A stretch of 11,879 nucleotides of DNA from Fusobacterium sp. (GTDB lineage Bacteria > Fusobacteriota > Fusobacteriia > Fusobacteriales > Fusobacteriaceae), in contig JAHHTB010000051.1 of assembly GCA_020024855.1 (NCBI GenBank), positions 1 through 11,879 on the forward strand. The letters are read 5' to 3'. The notes below the pieces were generated by a model. The model searched no databases. It was not told the origin of the DNA and saw only the letters and a program-made list of their open reading frames with translations. Below, piece after piece: positions 1 to 8,068 of this stretch. The translations under genes were made by a program, and so were the position numbers. How positions within the stretch are numbered: position 1 is the stretch's first letter; every line of letters starts with the position of its first letter.

Positions 1-2
1 CT

Positions 3-425
3 ATAAATACTTTCTGCAATTCAGAAAAATTTATTTTAGTTGACTATTCTTACATTTTAGATAATTATTATAAAACTAAATCCTATAATAAAACTTTAAA
101 TAAATTAAAAGATACTCTTGAAAATAAATATGATATTAGCTTTAATAGTAAAATTTCAGGAGAAAAAAAAGATAAAGCTCTCAATACTTATAAAATGGTA
201 AGAACAAGATTTACAAGTGAAATTAAAAATGATATTGATATTGCAGTAAATTTTTTAGGACAAACAGAGAACTATGATTTTATTCTTGACAAAGAGGCTA
301 TTCTTTATGGAAAGGGAAAAGATATTTCAAAATCTGTTGTTATTTTTTTAAATGATGTTTATTTTCGTAATTTAACAATAAAAAAAGAGAGAATCCTAAA
401 ATCTGATTTATTTCCACTAACTTAA
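3..425 (+). CDS. Skp/OmpH-like periplasmic chaperone, 3' part (5' end outside window)
   Basis: The reading frame is open from the first complete codon at position 3 to the TAA at 423-425, giving 140 residues. The start codon lies upstream of the window; the internal ATG at 195 has no good ribosome binding site and is not the real start. Near the visible beginning, the segment FCNSEKFILVDYSYIL looks like the end of a signal peptide followed by the first beta strand of Skp/OmpH proteins. It is followed by a lysine-rich helical stretch, and then by AVNFLGQTENYDFILDKEAILYGKGKDIS, which resembles the family's C-terminal core (a YD-hydrophobic-LDK-x-x-hydrophobic-LYG pattern followed by D-I/V-[ST]). 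Family members are small periplasmic holdases that carry outer-membrane proteins to the Bam machinery. The helical arms look short and less regular than in Skp. The assignment rests on pattern resemblance only and is moderately sure. The gene converges on the MATE gene. Confidence 0.55.
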   Translation: MNTFCNSEKFILVDYSYILDNYYKTKSYNKTLNKLKDTLENKYDISFNSKISGEKKDKALNTYKMVRTRFTSEIKNDIDIAVNFLGQTENYDFILDKEAILYGKGKDISKSVVIFLNDVYFRNLTIKKERILKSDLFPLT

Positions 426-430
426 AAAAT

Positions 431-470
431 AAACCGAGAAATGAAATTAAGTTTTCAATCTCGGTTTTTT
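431..470. terminator. Bidirectional intrinsic terminator between convergent genes
   Basis: AAACCGAGA (431-439) pairs with TCTCGGTTT (459-467), and an inner TGAAA/TTTCA pairing extends the stem. The stem is followed by T's on the + strand (465-470) and, read on the - strand, by an A-to-T rich run from the A tract at 424-433. It sits between the stop codons of the Skp-like gene (425) and the MATE gene (477), so it can stop transcription from both sides. Confidence 0.85.
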
Positions 471-476
471 ATTATA

Positions 477-1838
477 TTAATTTTGTCTTAAACGTTTATC
501 AAGATGTTTATTAAATATTAAACTAAATACTATTATACACATAGTTGCTCCAACAAAATCACTTACTGATTGAGCTAAAAATGCTGACTTTGCACCAAAG
601 AATATTGGTAATATACACACACTAATAACATAGGTAGTTTTTCTAAACATAGATAATCCAAAAGCTGTTTTTATTCTCCCTATTGCTGTTAAACAATCTA
701 CAAAACAATATTGAAAAGATAAAACAATTATTCCCCAAAGACTTGCTCTTATTCCATTATATGCAATATCCTTTAATATTTCATCATCTGTAAAATAACT
801 TATAAAATGCTGTGATATAAATTCTGTTGATAAAAACATAGTTGTTGTCATAGTAAGAGCAAAAATTAAAATATATTTTTCTGCTTTTTTTATTCTATCA
901 ATCTTTTTAGCACCATAGTTAAAGCTTAAAAGTGGTTGTGTTCCACCTGTAAGTCCAAGAAGTGGACCTGTAATTAAAAGAATATAACTTTGAACTATGG
1001 CTGCTCCTGAAATCAATAAATCTCCTTGTCCTTCTCCACCATACTTTTGAAGCATAGCATTTAAGGCTATAAGGATTATACTATCAGTTGTTGTTATAAA
1101 AAATGGAGAAAATCCAAATTTTACAATATTTTTTATTATTCTAAAAGAATAACTTTTAAAAACTATTGCTATTTTTGTTTTTTTACCCCTTAAAAATTTA
1201 AAAGCAAAAATAAAAGATAACATCTGTGCAATTACAGTTGCCCAAGCTGCTCCAGCAACCCCCATTTCTAATTTAAAAATAAAAATTGTATCAAGAGCTA
1301 TATTAGTAACCGCTCCTATAATTACTGTAAACATACTTATCATAGGAAAACCTTGACAGGCTATAAAAAAGTTTAATCCAACAGCCATAAGAGCAAAAAA
1401 TGTTCCCAAAGTATAAATTGTAAGATATTTATTTGCATATGGAAAAGTAACTGGACTTGCACCAAAAAGCATTATAAGTTTATTTTTTAAAATAAGAAAT
1501 ATTATAGTAAGAACTACTCCTATTACAGATAGAGCAAAAAAACTATTAGCTAGTATATGTTGAGCTTTTTTATTTTTTCCTTCTCCCATCCTTATTGACA
1601 TAAGTATTGAACCACCTATTCCAACTAAGGTTCCAAAAGATGAAAGAAATGTTGTTATTGGACCACATACACCTACTCCAGCTAAAGCCATACTTCCAAT
1701 TTCAGGAATATGTCCTATATACATTCTGTCAACTATACTATAAAGTAGATTTATTAATTGTGCAAATATTGTAGGTATAGCAAGTTTAAATACAAGATTA
1801 AGAATTGAATCATTTCCCAAATCATTTGATAATTTCAT
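477..1838 (-). CDS. MATE-family multidrug efflux transporter (MepA-like)
   Basis: This is a 453-residue, highly hydrophobic protein with about twelve membrane segments arranged as two similar halves, the usual size for a MATE transporter. The first helix region reads LAIPTIFAQLINLLYSIVDRMYIG (about residues 19-42); the acidic D37 there is typical of the MepA/DinF-like bacterial groups. It is followed by the small-residue-rich MALAGVGVCGPI. The second half contains GLTGGTQPLLSFNYGAKKIDRIKKA, the characteristic loop after the seventh to eighth helix. Such proteins export drugs or metabolites across the inner membrane using Na+ or H+ gradients; the substrate cannot be read from sequence. The ATG has a good ribosome binding site (AGAGGAAT) and its own extended -10 promoter, so it is probably a single-gene unit separated from nifJ by a terminator. 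Confidence 0.93.
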   Translation of the reverse strand: MKLSNDLGNDSILNLVFKLAIPTIFAQLINLLYSIVDRMYIGHIPEIGSMALAGVGVCGPITTFLSSFGTLVGIGGSILMSIRMGEGKNKKAQHILANSFFALSVIGVVLTIIFLILKNKLIMLFGASPVTFPYANKYLTIYTLGTFFALMAVGLNFFIACQGFPMISMFTVIIGAVTNIALDTIFIFKLEMGVAGAAWATVIAQMLSFIFAFKFLRGKKTKIAIVFKSYSFRIIKNIVKFGFSPFFITTTDSIILIALNAMLQKYGGEGQGDLLISGAAIVQSYILLITGPLLGLTGGTQPLLSFNYGAKKIDRIKKAEKYILIFALTMTTTMFLSTEFISQHFISYFTDDEILKDIAYNGIRASLWGIIVLSFQYCFVDCLTAIGRIKTAFGLSMFRKTTYVISVCILPIFFGAKSAFLAQSVSDFVGATMCIIVFSLIFNKHLDKRLRQN

Positions 1839-1895
1839 TTTTATATTCCTCTTACTTCATTAATAATTTTTAATTTCATTTTTTCACTAGATATA

Positions 1896-1904
1896 AGTAT
1901 AACA
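1896..1904 (-). promoter_or_regulatory. Extended -10 promoter of the MATE gene
   Basis: On the - strand this reads TGTTATACT, an extended -10 (TG-N-TATACT), with AT-rich sequence further upstream and no strong -35 element. It lies about 58 bases upstream of the MATE start codon and downstream of the nifJ terminator, which is where the gene's own promoter is needed. Confidence 0.55.
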
Positions 1905-1919
1905 TATTTTTCAAAAAAA

Positions 1920-1959
1920 TAATACAAATAAAAATGGTACAGCATTAAGCTGTACCATT
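1920..1959 (-). terminator. Intrinsic terminator after nifJ
   Basis: A perfect 11-bp stem, AATGGTACAGC (1933-1943) with GCTGTACCATT (1949-1959), encloses a 5-base loop. Read on the - strand it is followed by an interrupted T-rich tract (TTTATTTGTATT). It lies about 55 bases beyond the nifJ stop codon and ends the fermentation gene block before the MATE promoter. Confidence 0.85.
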
Positions 1960-2012
1960 AATATTCTTATATTAAGATTTTTTAATTTTAACTATATCAC
2001 AGAGAGATGCAA

Positions 2013-5000
2013 TTAGTCTTCTTTCTTTTCAGTAGAGAAGTCCATAGCTGCAAGTCTTGTGTATTGTCTCCATCTTCTTTGAGCATCAAATTTGTTTTTA
2101 GCATATAATGCTTCAGCTTCAGCAGGGTTAGATTTAACTAGAGTAGCATATCTAACTTCTCCTAATAGATACTCTTGATATTTATCCCAGTTAGGCTCTT
2201 TACAATCTAGTTGTAATGGATTTTTACCTTCTTTTTCTAACATTGGGTTATATCTGAATATTGGCCAGTATCCACACTCAGTAGCTAACTTCATTTCAGT
2301 TTGAGCTTTGCTCATTCCTTTTTTGATTCCGTGGTTGATACATGGAGAGTAAGCTATGATTAGAGATGGTCCATTGTAAGCTTCAGCTTCTTGGATTGCT
2401 TTTAAGTATTGTTGTTGGTTAGCACCCATAGATACTTGAGCAACATAGATGTGTCCATAAGACATAGCTATTGCAGCAAGGTCTTTTTTCTTGAATGCTT
2501 TACCAGCAGCAGCAAACTTAGCAGTTGCTCCTGTAGGAGTTGATTTAGAAGCTTGTCCTCCAGTGTTAGAGTAAACTTCTGTATCTAGAACTACTACGTT
2601 AACGTCTTCGTTTGTAGCAAGAACGTGGTCTAATCCACCATAACCGATGTCATATGCCCAACCGTCTCCTCCGAAGATCCATTGAGATTTTTTAACTAGG
2701 TATTGTTTTAATCCTAAGATTTCTTTTGCAACTTCACAGTCACAAGCTTCTAACATAGGAACTAATTTTTCTTTAACTTCTTGAGTTACAGCACCACTTG
2801 TTCTGTTAGCAATCCATGTTTTGAATAGCTCAGCAACTTCTGCAGAAACTTTATCCATGTTCTTTTCCATTACGTCTTGGATTCTGTCTCTTAATGTTTC
2901 AACTGCAAGGTGCATTCCCATTCCATATTCAGCATTGTCTTCAAATAATGAAGTACCGAATGATGGTCCATGTCCATTTGCATTTTTACAATATGGAGTT
3001 GATGGAGAAGATGAAGAGTAGATTGAAGAACATCCTGTAGCGTTAGCTACCATCATTCTTTCTCCGAATAATTGAGTTATTAATTTAACGTAAGGAGTTT
3101 CTCCACATCCTGGACAAGCACCATTGAATTCAAATAGTGGTTGAGCGAATTGAGATCCTTTTACTGTGTTCTTAGCCATTAAGTTATCTTTGTAAGTAAC
3201 TTTGTTGAACATGTAGTTAGCATTTTTATCTTCATTTTTAGCTTTAGCTTCATCTAAAGGAATCATTACTAATGCTTTTTCTTTAGCTGGACATACGTTA
3301 ACACAAGATCCACATCCTGTACAATCCATTATAGAAACTTGCATTCTGTATTTGTATCCTTCTAATCCTTTACCGATTGGAGCTTTGAATTCCATTCCAG
3401 CTGGTGCAGCTGCAACTTCTGCTTCATCTAGTAAGAATGGTCTGATTACTGCATGAGGACATACATAAGAACATTGTCCACATTGGATACAGTTTTCTAA
3501 TTTCCACTCAGGAACATTTACTGCAATTCCTCTCTTTTCAAATGCTGCTAGTCCATTTTCCATAGTTCCATCTTCATATCCGTTGAATGTAGAAACTGGT
3601 AAATCATATCCTTTAACATGGTTAACAGGGTATGCTATTTCTCTAGCATAGTTAACTGTTGAATCACAAGAACATTCACAAGCATATTCTTTGTGAGCTA
3701 TATTTTCTTCAGGAACTAGATCTTTCCATGCTGGATCAACTGTAATCTCAACGATTCCATCTGCTCCTTTATCAATAGCATTATAGTTAAGTTGAACTAT
3801 ATCGTCACCTTTTTTAGCATATGATTTTTTAGCATAATCTTTCATGTATTGTTGAGCTTCAGCAAACGGAATGATTTCTGCTAATTTGAAGAATGCAGAT
3901 TGCATTATTGTATTTGTTCTGTTTCCTAATCCTATTTCTTGAGCAAGTTTAGTTGCGTTTACGATATAGAATTTAGCTTCTTTTTCAGCTAGTGCTTTCT
4001 TAACACTATTAGGAATGTGGTTAAGAATTTCTTCTTTATCCCATACACAGTTTAATAAGAATGTTCCACCTTTTTTAAGTCCTTTTATCATATCATATTG
4101 TCCAATATAAGCTGGTACTGAACATGCTACAAATGTAGGAGCTTCAATTAAGTAAGTTGATCTTATAGGTTTTTTACCAAATCTTAAGTGAGATCTAGTA
4201 ACCCCTCCAGATTTTTTAGAGTCATATGCGAAGTAAGCTTGAGCATATAAATCTGTTTTGTCTCCGATAATTTTTATTGAGTTTTTGTTAGCTCCAACTG
4301 TTCCGTCTGCTCCTAATCCATAGAATAAGCAAGCTTTAACGTCTTCGTCAGATACTACTGTAAAGTTAGTTTCTTCTAATGATATGTGATTTACATCATC
4401 AACTATACCAATTGTGAAATCTCTCTTAGGAGTTTCTTTTAATAATTCATCATAAACAGCGAATATTTGAGATGGAGTTGTATCATGTCCTCCTACTCCG
4501 TATCTTCCACCGATGATTACTGGAGATTCTGCTTTTCCATTGAATAAAGCAACAACGTCAAGATATAATGGTTGTCCAAGAGCTCCAGATTCTTTTGTTC
4601 TATCAAGAACTGCAATTTTCTTAACTGTTTTTGGTAAAACGTTAAAGAAGTATTTTTCAGAGAATGGTCTATATAGGTGAACTTTTACTAAACCAACTTT
4701 TTGTCCATTTTTATTTAAGTTATCAACAACTTCTTCTGCAGTTTCACAAACTGAACCCATAGCAACGATTACTCTGTCAGCTTCTGGATGTCCATAGTAA
4801 TTGAATGGTTTGTATTCTCTTCCTGTTACTTTAGAAATCTCATCTAAGTAGTGAGCAACGATATCAGGAACTGCATCGTAGAATTTGTTCTGAGCTTCTC
4901 TTCCTTGGAAGTAAATATCATCATTTTGACATGAACCTTTAGTTACTGGAAATTCAGGGTTGATTGCTCTTTTTCTGAATCTTTCTACAGCATCCATGTC

Positions 5001-5585
5001 TATTAAATTTTTATAAACTTCATAATCCATAACTTCTACTTTTTGAATTTCATGAGAAGTTCTGAATCCATCAAAGAAGTGTAAGAAAGGTATACTTGCT
5101 TTAATAGCTGATAAGTGAGCAACTCCTCCTAAGTCCATAGCTTCTTGAACTGAGTTAGATGCTAGCATTGCCCAACCAGTTTGTCTTGTAGCATAAACGT
5201 CTTGGTGATCTCCAAAAATATTAATAGATTGAACTGATAGAGTTCTTGCTGCAACGTGCATAACTCCTGGTAATAATTCTCCTGCTATTTTGTACATGTT
5301 AGGAATTTTTAAAAGTAATCCTTGAGAAGCTGTAAATGTAGTTGTTAAAGCTCCTCCTTGTAAAGATCCATGAACTGTACCAATTGCTCCTGCTTCTGAT
5401 TGCATTTCAACAACTTTTACTGGTACGTCAAAAATATTCTTCATTCCTTTTGATGCCCATTCATCTACATATTCTGCCATTGGAGATGATGGAGTTATTG
5501 GATAGATTCCTGCAACTTCAGTGAATGCATATGATGTATATGCTGCTGCTTGGTTACCATCCATAGATTGCATTTTTTTTGCCAT
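2013..5585 (-). CDS. nifJ: Pyruvate:ferredoxin (flavodoxin) oxidoreductase, single-chain
   Basis: It catalyses pyruvate + CoA + oxidised ferredoxin to acetyl-CoA + CO2 + reduced ferredoxin in the cytoplasm, and is the main pyruvate-using enzyme of anaerobes. At 1190 residues it has the full homodimeric PFOR length. The N-terminal domain has YPITPSSPMAE with T31, E64 and R114 at the positions known for thiamine diphosphate and pyruvate handling. Domains II and III follow to about residue 630. The ferredoxin-like domain carries two 4Fe4S motifs (C699, C702, C705, C709 and C755, C758, C761, C765). The C-terminal thiamine domain has the proximal-cluster cysteines C824, C827, C852 and C1082, GDG at 973-975 and YSNTGGQ around 1005-1011. 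The ATG is preceded by GGGAGG. The gene is visibly less AT-rich than its neighbours, as expected for high expression. It lies 147 bp after ackA with no obvious terminator between, so read-through from pta-ackA is possible. An unusual CxCxC occurs at 636-640. Confidence 0.98.
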   Translation of the reverse strand: MAKKMQSMDGNQAAAYTSYAFTEVAGIYPITPSSPMAEYVDEWASKGMKNIFDVPVKVVEMQSEAGAIGTVHGSLQGGALTTTFTASQGLLLKIPNMYKIAGELLPGVMHVAARTLSVQSINIFGDHQDVYATRQTGWAMLASNSVQEAMDLGGVAHLSAIKASIPFLHFFDGFRTSHEIQKVEVMDYEVYKNLIDMDAVERFRKRAINPEFPVTKGSCQNDDIYFQGREAQNKFYDAVPDIVAHYLDEISKVTGREYKPFNYYGHPEADRVIVAMGSVCETAEEVVDNLNKNGQKVGLVKVHLYRPFSEKYFFNVLPKTVKKIAVLDRTKESGALGQPLYLDVVALFNGKAESPVIIGGRYGVGGHDTTPSQIFAVYDELLKETPKRDFTIGIVDDVNHISLEETNFTVVSDEDVKACLFYGLGADGTVGANKNSIKIIGDKTDLYAQAYFAYDSKKSGGVTRSHLRFGKKPIRSTYLIEAPTFVACSVPAYIGQYDMIKGLKKGGTFLLNCVWDKEEILNHIPNSVKKALAEKEAKFYIVNATKLAQEIGLGNRTNTIMQSAFFKLAEIIPFAEAQQYMKDYAKKSYAKKGDDIVQLNYNAIDKGADGIVEITVDPAWKDLVPEENIAHKEYACECSCDSTVNYAREIAYPVNHVKGYDLPVSTFNGYEDGTMENGLAAFEKRGIAVNVPEWKLENCIQCGQCSYVCPHAVIRPFLLDEAEVAAAPAGMEFKAPIGKGLEGYKYRMQVSIMDCTGCGSCVNVCPAKEKALVMIPLDEAKAKNEDKNANYMFNKVTYKDNLMAKNTVKGSQFAQPLFEFNGACPGCGETPYVKLITQLFGERMMVANATGCSSIYSSSSPSTPYCKNANGHGPSFGTSLFEDNAEYGMGMHLAVETLRDRIQDVMEKNMDKVSAEVAELFKTWIANRTSGAVTQEVKEKLVPMLEACDCEVAKEILGLKQYLVKKSQWIFGGDGWAYDIGYGGLDHVLATNEDVNVVVLDTEVYSNTGGQASKSTPTGATAKFAAAGKAFKKKDLAAIAMSYGHIYVAQVSMGANQQQYLKAIQEAEAYNGPSLIIAYSPCINHGIKKGMSKAQTEMKLATECGYWPIFRYNPMLEKEGKNPLQLDCKEPNWDKYQEYLLGEVRYATLVKSNPAEAEALYAKNKFDAQRRWRQYTRLAAMDFSTEKKED

Positions 5586-5644
5586 GTTGATTCCTCCCTT
5601 TTATTTAACTTTAATTTTATTTTAAATTACATTGTTGCTAATTT

Positions 5645-5660
5645 TTTTGTACACACAAAA
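5645..5660. repeat. 16-bp palindrome in the nifJ leader, candidate operator
   Basis: TTTTGT and ACAAAA are perfect inverted arms around a 4-base spacer, located 60-75 bases upstream of the nifJ start codon. Immediately upstream in the transcription direction the - strand has a tandem TGTATG-TGTATG, and a weak promoter-like TTGGTA with TATTAC 15 bases later. The placement suits a regulator site, but no known binding consensus is matched exactly and AT-rich DNA produces such palindromes by chance. Confidence 0.3.
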
Positions 5661-5732
5661 GTAATACATACACATACATTTTACCAATAATTTAAAAAAA
5701 TGTCTATATTTTCTTAATTATCTTTAATATAT

Positions 5733-6932
5733 TTATTTTTTTACTATTTCATATGTATCTCTTGCTATTGCAAGTTCCTCATTTGTAGGAATTTTAAAGA
5801 TTTTCGCTTTAGAATCTTCTGCTGTTAAATCAACAATTCCCTTCTTTCTAACTGCATTAACTTCTTTATTAATTTTAATTCCCATGAACTCTAGTCCTTC
5901 AACTATTGCTTCTCTCACATGAGCCGCATTTTCTCCAATTCCTCCAGTAAAGCAAATTGCATCTACTCCACCTAATTGTGCTGCATAGTTTCCAACATAT
6001 GCTTTTATTTTATAAATGAACATTTTTTCAGCAAGTATTGCTCTCTCATCACCTTCAGCAACTCCATTTTCCATATCTCTACAGTCAGAAGATTTTCCAA
6101 AAATTCCTAAGATTCCAGATTGTTTGTTTAATCTGTTATCCATTTCTTTATCTGTAAGCTCTCTTTTACCTTTTATGAATAATACTGCAGCTGGATCTAT
6201 ATCTCCACATCTAGTTCCCATCATTACACCTTGTAGAGGAGTAAGTCCCATAGATGTATCTATACATTTTCCATCTTTAACAGCTGATATAGAAGCTCCA
6301 TTTCCTAAGTGACAAACTATAATTTTTGAATGCTCAGGATTTCCTAATTCTCTTAAGCACTCTTGTGAAACAAATTTATGAGATGTTCCGTGGAATCCAT
6401 ATTTTCTTACCTTTAATTCTGTGTAATCTTCATATGGAAGAGCATACATAAATGCTTCTGCTGGCATTGTTTGGTGAAATGCAGTATCAAATACTCCTAC
6501 ATTTGGTTTTCCAGGCATAAGTTCTTGACATGTTCTGATTCCTATTAAATTTGCTGGGTTGTGTAATGGTGCTAATTCATTGTTAGCTTCTACACCTTTT
6601 ATTACTTCTTCAGTAATTAAAACTGATTTTACAAATTCTTCTCCACCGTGAACAACTCTATGTCCTATAGCATCTATTTCATCAACAGAAGCTATTACTC
6701 CATGTTCTTTATCAGTTATAGCATTTATAACTAATGCTAATGCTTCTTTATGAGTAGGCATAGGTTCAGTTACAGTTATTTCAAAATCTTTAGCTGGAAC
6801 TTCATATTCCATTTTTGATCCTTCAATTCCTATTCTTTCACATAATCCTATTGCAAATAATTCTTTTGTTTCTGGATTTAATAATTGATATTTAAGAGAT
6901 GAACTCCCACAGTTTATTACTAATACTTTCAT
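5733..6932 (-). CDS. ackA: Acetate kinase
   Basis: It transfers the phosphate of acetyl phosphate to ADP, giving acetate and ATP, the energy-yielding last step of acetate fermentation. The 399-residue length is standard. The N-terminal signature VLVINCGSSSLKYQL includes N7. The other family motifs are present in order: GHRVVHGG (R92), VFDTAFHQTMP (D149), KYGFHGTSH (H181), HLGNGAS (around 208-214), PLQGVMMGTRCGDIDP (R241), FTGGIGENA and, near the end, TNEELAIARDT (E385). These correspond to the catalytic and nucleotide-binding residues of characterised acetate kinases, so the enzyme should be active. The ATG follows a TTGAGGAG ribosome binding site. It lies 54 bp downstream of pta on the same strand with no terminator between, so the two are very likely one operon. 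Confidence 0.98.
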   Translation of the reverse strand: MKVLVINCGSSSLKYQLLNPETKELFAIGLCERIGIEGSKMEYEVPAKDFEITVTEPMPTHKEALALVINAITDKEHGVIASVDEIDAIGHRVVHGGEEFVKSVLITEEVIKGVEANNELAPLHNPANLIGIRTCQELMPGKPNVGVFDTAFHQTMPAEAFMYALPYEDYTELKVRKYGFHGTSHKFVSQECLRELGNPEHSKIIVCHLGNGASISAVKDGKCIDTSMGLTPLQGVMMGTRCGDIDPAAVLFIKGKRELTDKEMDNRLNKQSGILGIFGKSSDCRDMENGVAEGDERAILAEKMFIYKIKAYVGNYAAQLGGVDAICFTGGIGENAAHVREAIVEGLEFMGIKINKEVNAVRKKGIVDLTAEDSKAKIFKIPTNEELAIARDTYEIVKK

Positions 6933-6986
6933 TTGACACTCCTCAATAATATTTTTTTATAGTCTCAATAATACTTTTTAATTTAA

Positions 6987-8000
6987 TTAGTCTTCACAAC
7001 ACTCTAAGCAAGCTTGTGCAGAAGTAATAGCTGTTAATACAACGATATCTTCTACGTTACATCCTCTTGATAAGTCATTTATAGGAGAAGCAACACCTTG
7101 AATAATAGGTCCAAAAGCTTTAGCTCCACCTAATCTTTGAACTAATTTATATCCTATGTTTCCTGCTGATAAGTTAGGGAATATTAATACATTTGCATTT
7201 CCAGATACATCTGATAATGGCGCTTTAATTTCTCCAACTGATTTTACTAAAGCTGCATCAGCTTGTAACTCATCATCAAATCTGAATCCTACTTTTCTTT
7301 CTCTTAAAATTCTTCCAGCTTCTTTTACTAAATCTACACATTCATGTTGAGCTGAACCTTTAGTTGAGAATGTTAATAAAGCAACTCTTGGATTGATTCC
7401 AGCTATTACTCTTGCTGATTCAGCTGCTTCACATGCAATATCTGCTAATTGTTCAGAAGTTGGTCTAGGAATTACTGAACAGTCTCCAAATACTAAAACT
7501 CCTCCATAAAGATCTTTGAATTGTGATAATTCCATTATAAATACTGAAGATACTGTTTTTACTCCTGGCTTAGTTCCAATTACTTGAATTCCTGCTTTTA
7601 ATACTTTAGCTGTTGGAGACATAGCACCAGAAACCATTCCATCTGCATCTCCCATTTTTACTAACATAGCACCAAAGAAGTTGATGTCAGTAGTTAATAT
7701 TTCTTTAGCTTTTTCAAAAGTCATTCCTTTTTTTGCTCTTAATTCTGCTAGTTTATGAGCATATTCATCCATTCTTTCAAATGTTGCTGGGTTTACTATT
7801 TTAACTCCATCTAAAGAAATATTGTATGCTTTTGCATCATACATTATTTTACTTTCTTCTCCAATTAAAATTGGACGTGCTAATTTCTCTTTTAAAATTT
7901 CAGCTGTAGCTCTTAACACTCTCTCATCTGCTGACTCTGGTAATACTATTCTTTTGTTAGCTTTTAATGCTCTTCTTCTTACTTGACCTAAAAAACTCAC
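6987..8000 (-). CDS. pta: Phosphate acetyltransferase (short, single-domain form)
   Basis: It converts acetyl-CoA and phosphate to acetyl phosphate and CoA, supplying AckA. The 337-residue length matches the short class of Pta, which lacks the N-terminal regulatory domains of enterobacterial enzymes. Typical segments are RIVLPESADERVLRA near the start, DADGMVSGAMSPTA (119-132), FGDCSVIPRPTSEQLADIA (171-189) and GPIIQGVASPINDLSRGC (297-314), which contains S311 and R312, the usual CoA and phosphate site residues. The start is GTG: the frame has no ATG until M53, and an AAGGAGG ribosome binding site lies exactly 7 bases before the GTG. The last seven residues, CLECCED, contain three cysteines, which is odd for the family. 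It is the first gene of the pta-ackA unit, with its promoter presumably in the 223-bp gap after ftsY. Confidence 0.97.
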   Translation of the reverse strand: MSFLGQVRRRALKANKRIVLPESADERVLRATAEILKEKLARPILIGEESKIMYDAKAYNISLDGVKIVNPATFERMDEYAHKLAELRAKKGMTFEKAKEILTTDINFFGAMLVKMGDADGMVSGAMSPTAKVLKAGIQVIGTKPGVKTVSSVFIMELSQFKDLYGGVLVFGDCSVIPRPTSEQLADIACEAAESARVIAGINPRVALLTFSTKGSAQHECVDLVKEAGRILRERKVGFRFDDELQADAALVKSVGEIKAPLSDVSGNANVLIFPNLSAGNIGYKLVQRLGGAKAFGPIIQGVASPINDLSRGCNVEDIVVLTAITSAQACLECCED

Positions 8001-8007
8001 TTTAGTT

Positions 8008-8014
8008 CCTCCTT
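8008..8014 (-). promoter_or_regulatory. Ribosome binding site that fixes the GTG start of pta
   Basis: On the - strand this is AAGGAGG, a full Shine-Dalgarno match, 7 bases from the GTG at 8000-7998. No ATG or TTG alternative in frame has such a site, so it decides the start. Confidence 0.9.
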
Positions 8015-8044
8015 GAATTAATATATCTCACTTCATTAATTAAT

Positions 8045-8060
8045 AAACAAATTTTTGTTT
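8045..8060. repeat. 16-bp palindrome upstream of pta
   Basis: AAACAAA and TTTGTTT form perfect 7-base inverted arms around a 2-base spacer. It lies 45-60 bases upstream of the pta start codon, just downstream of the candidate promoter, where a repressor could act. The rest of the 223-bp ftsY-pta gap is AT-rich, with no gene and no clear GC-containing terminator for ftsY. Confidence 0.3.
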
Positions 8061-8068
8061 CCTAAATT

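Noticed and set aside
2821..3021. Small + strand open frame inside nifJ
   Set aside because: It lies wholly antisense to the conserved PFOR thiamine domain, has no ribosome binding site, and gives a low-complexity protein. The same reasoning rejects the + strand frames at 5342-5524 (nifJ), 6016-6312 (ackA), 7156-7350 (pta) and 9197-9394 (ftsY), and the - strand frame at 9918-10148 (recR).
5586..5732. Rex redox-repressor site upstream of nifJ or pta
   Set aside because: Neither gap contains a pair of TTGT and ACAA half-sites about 10 bases apart as in the known Rex consensus. The palindromes found there have 4- and 2-base spacers.
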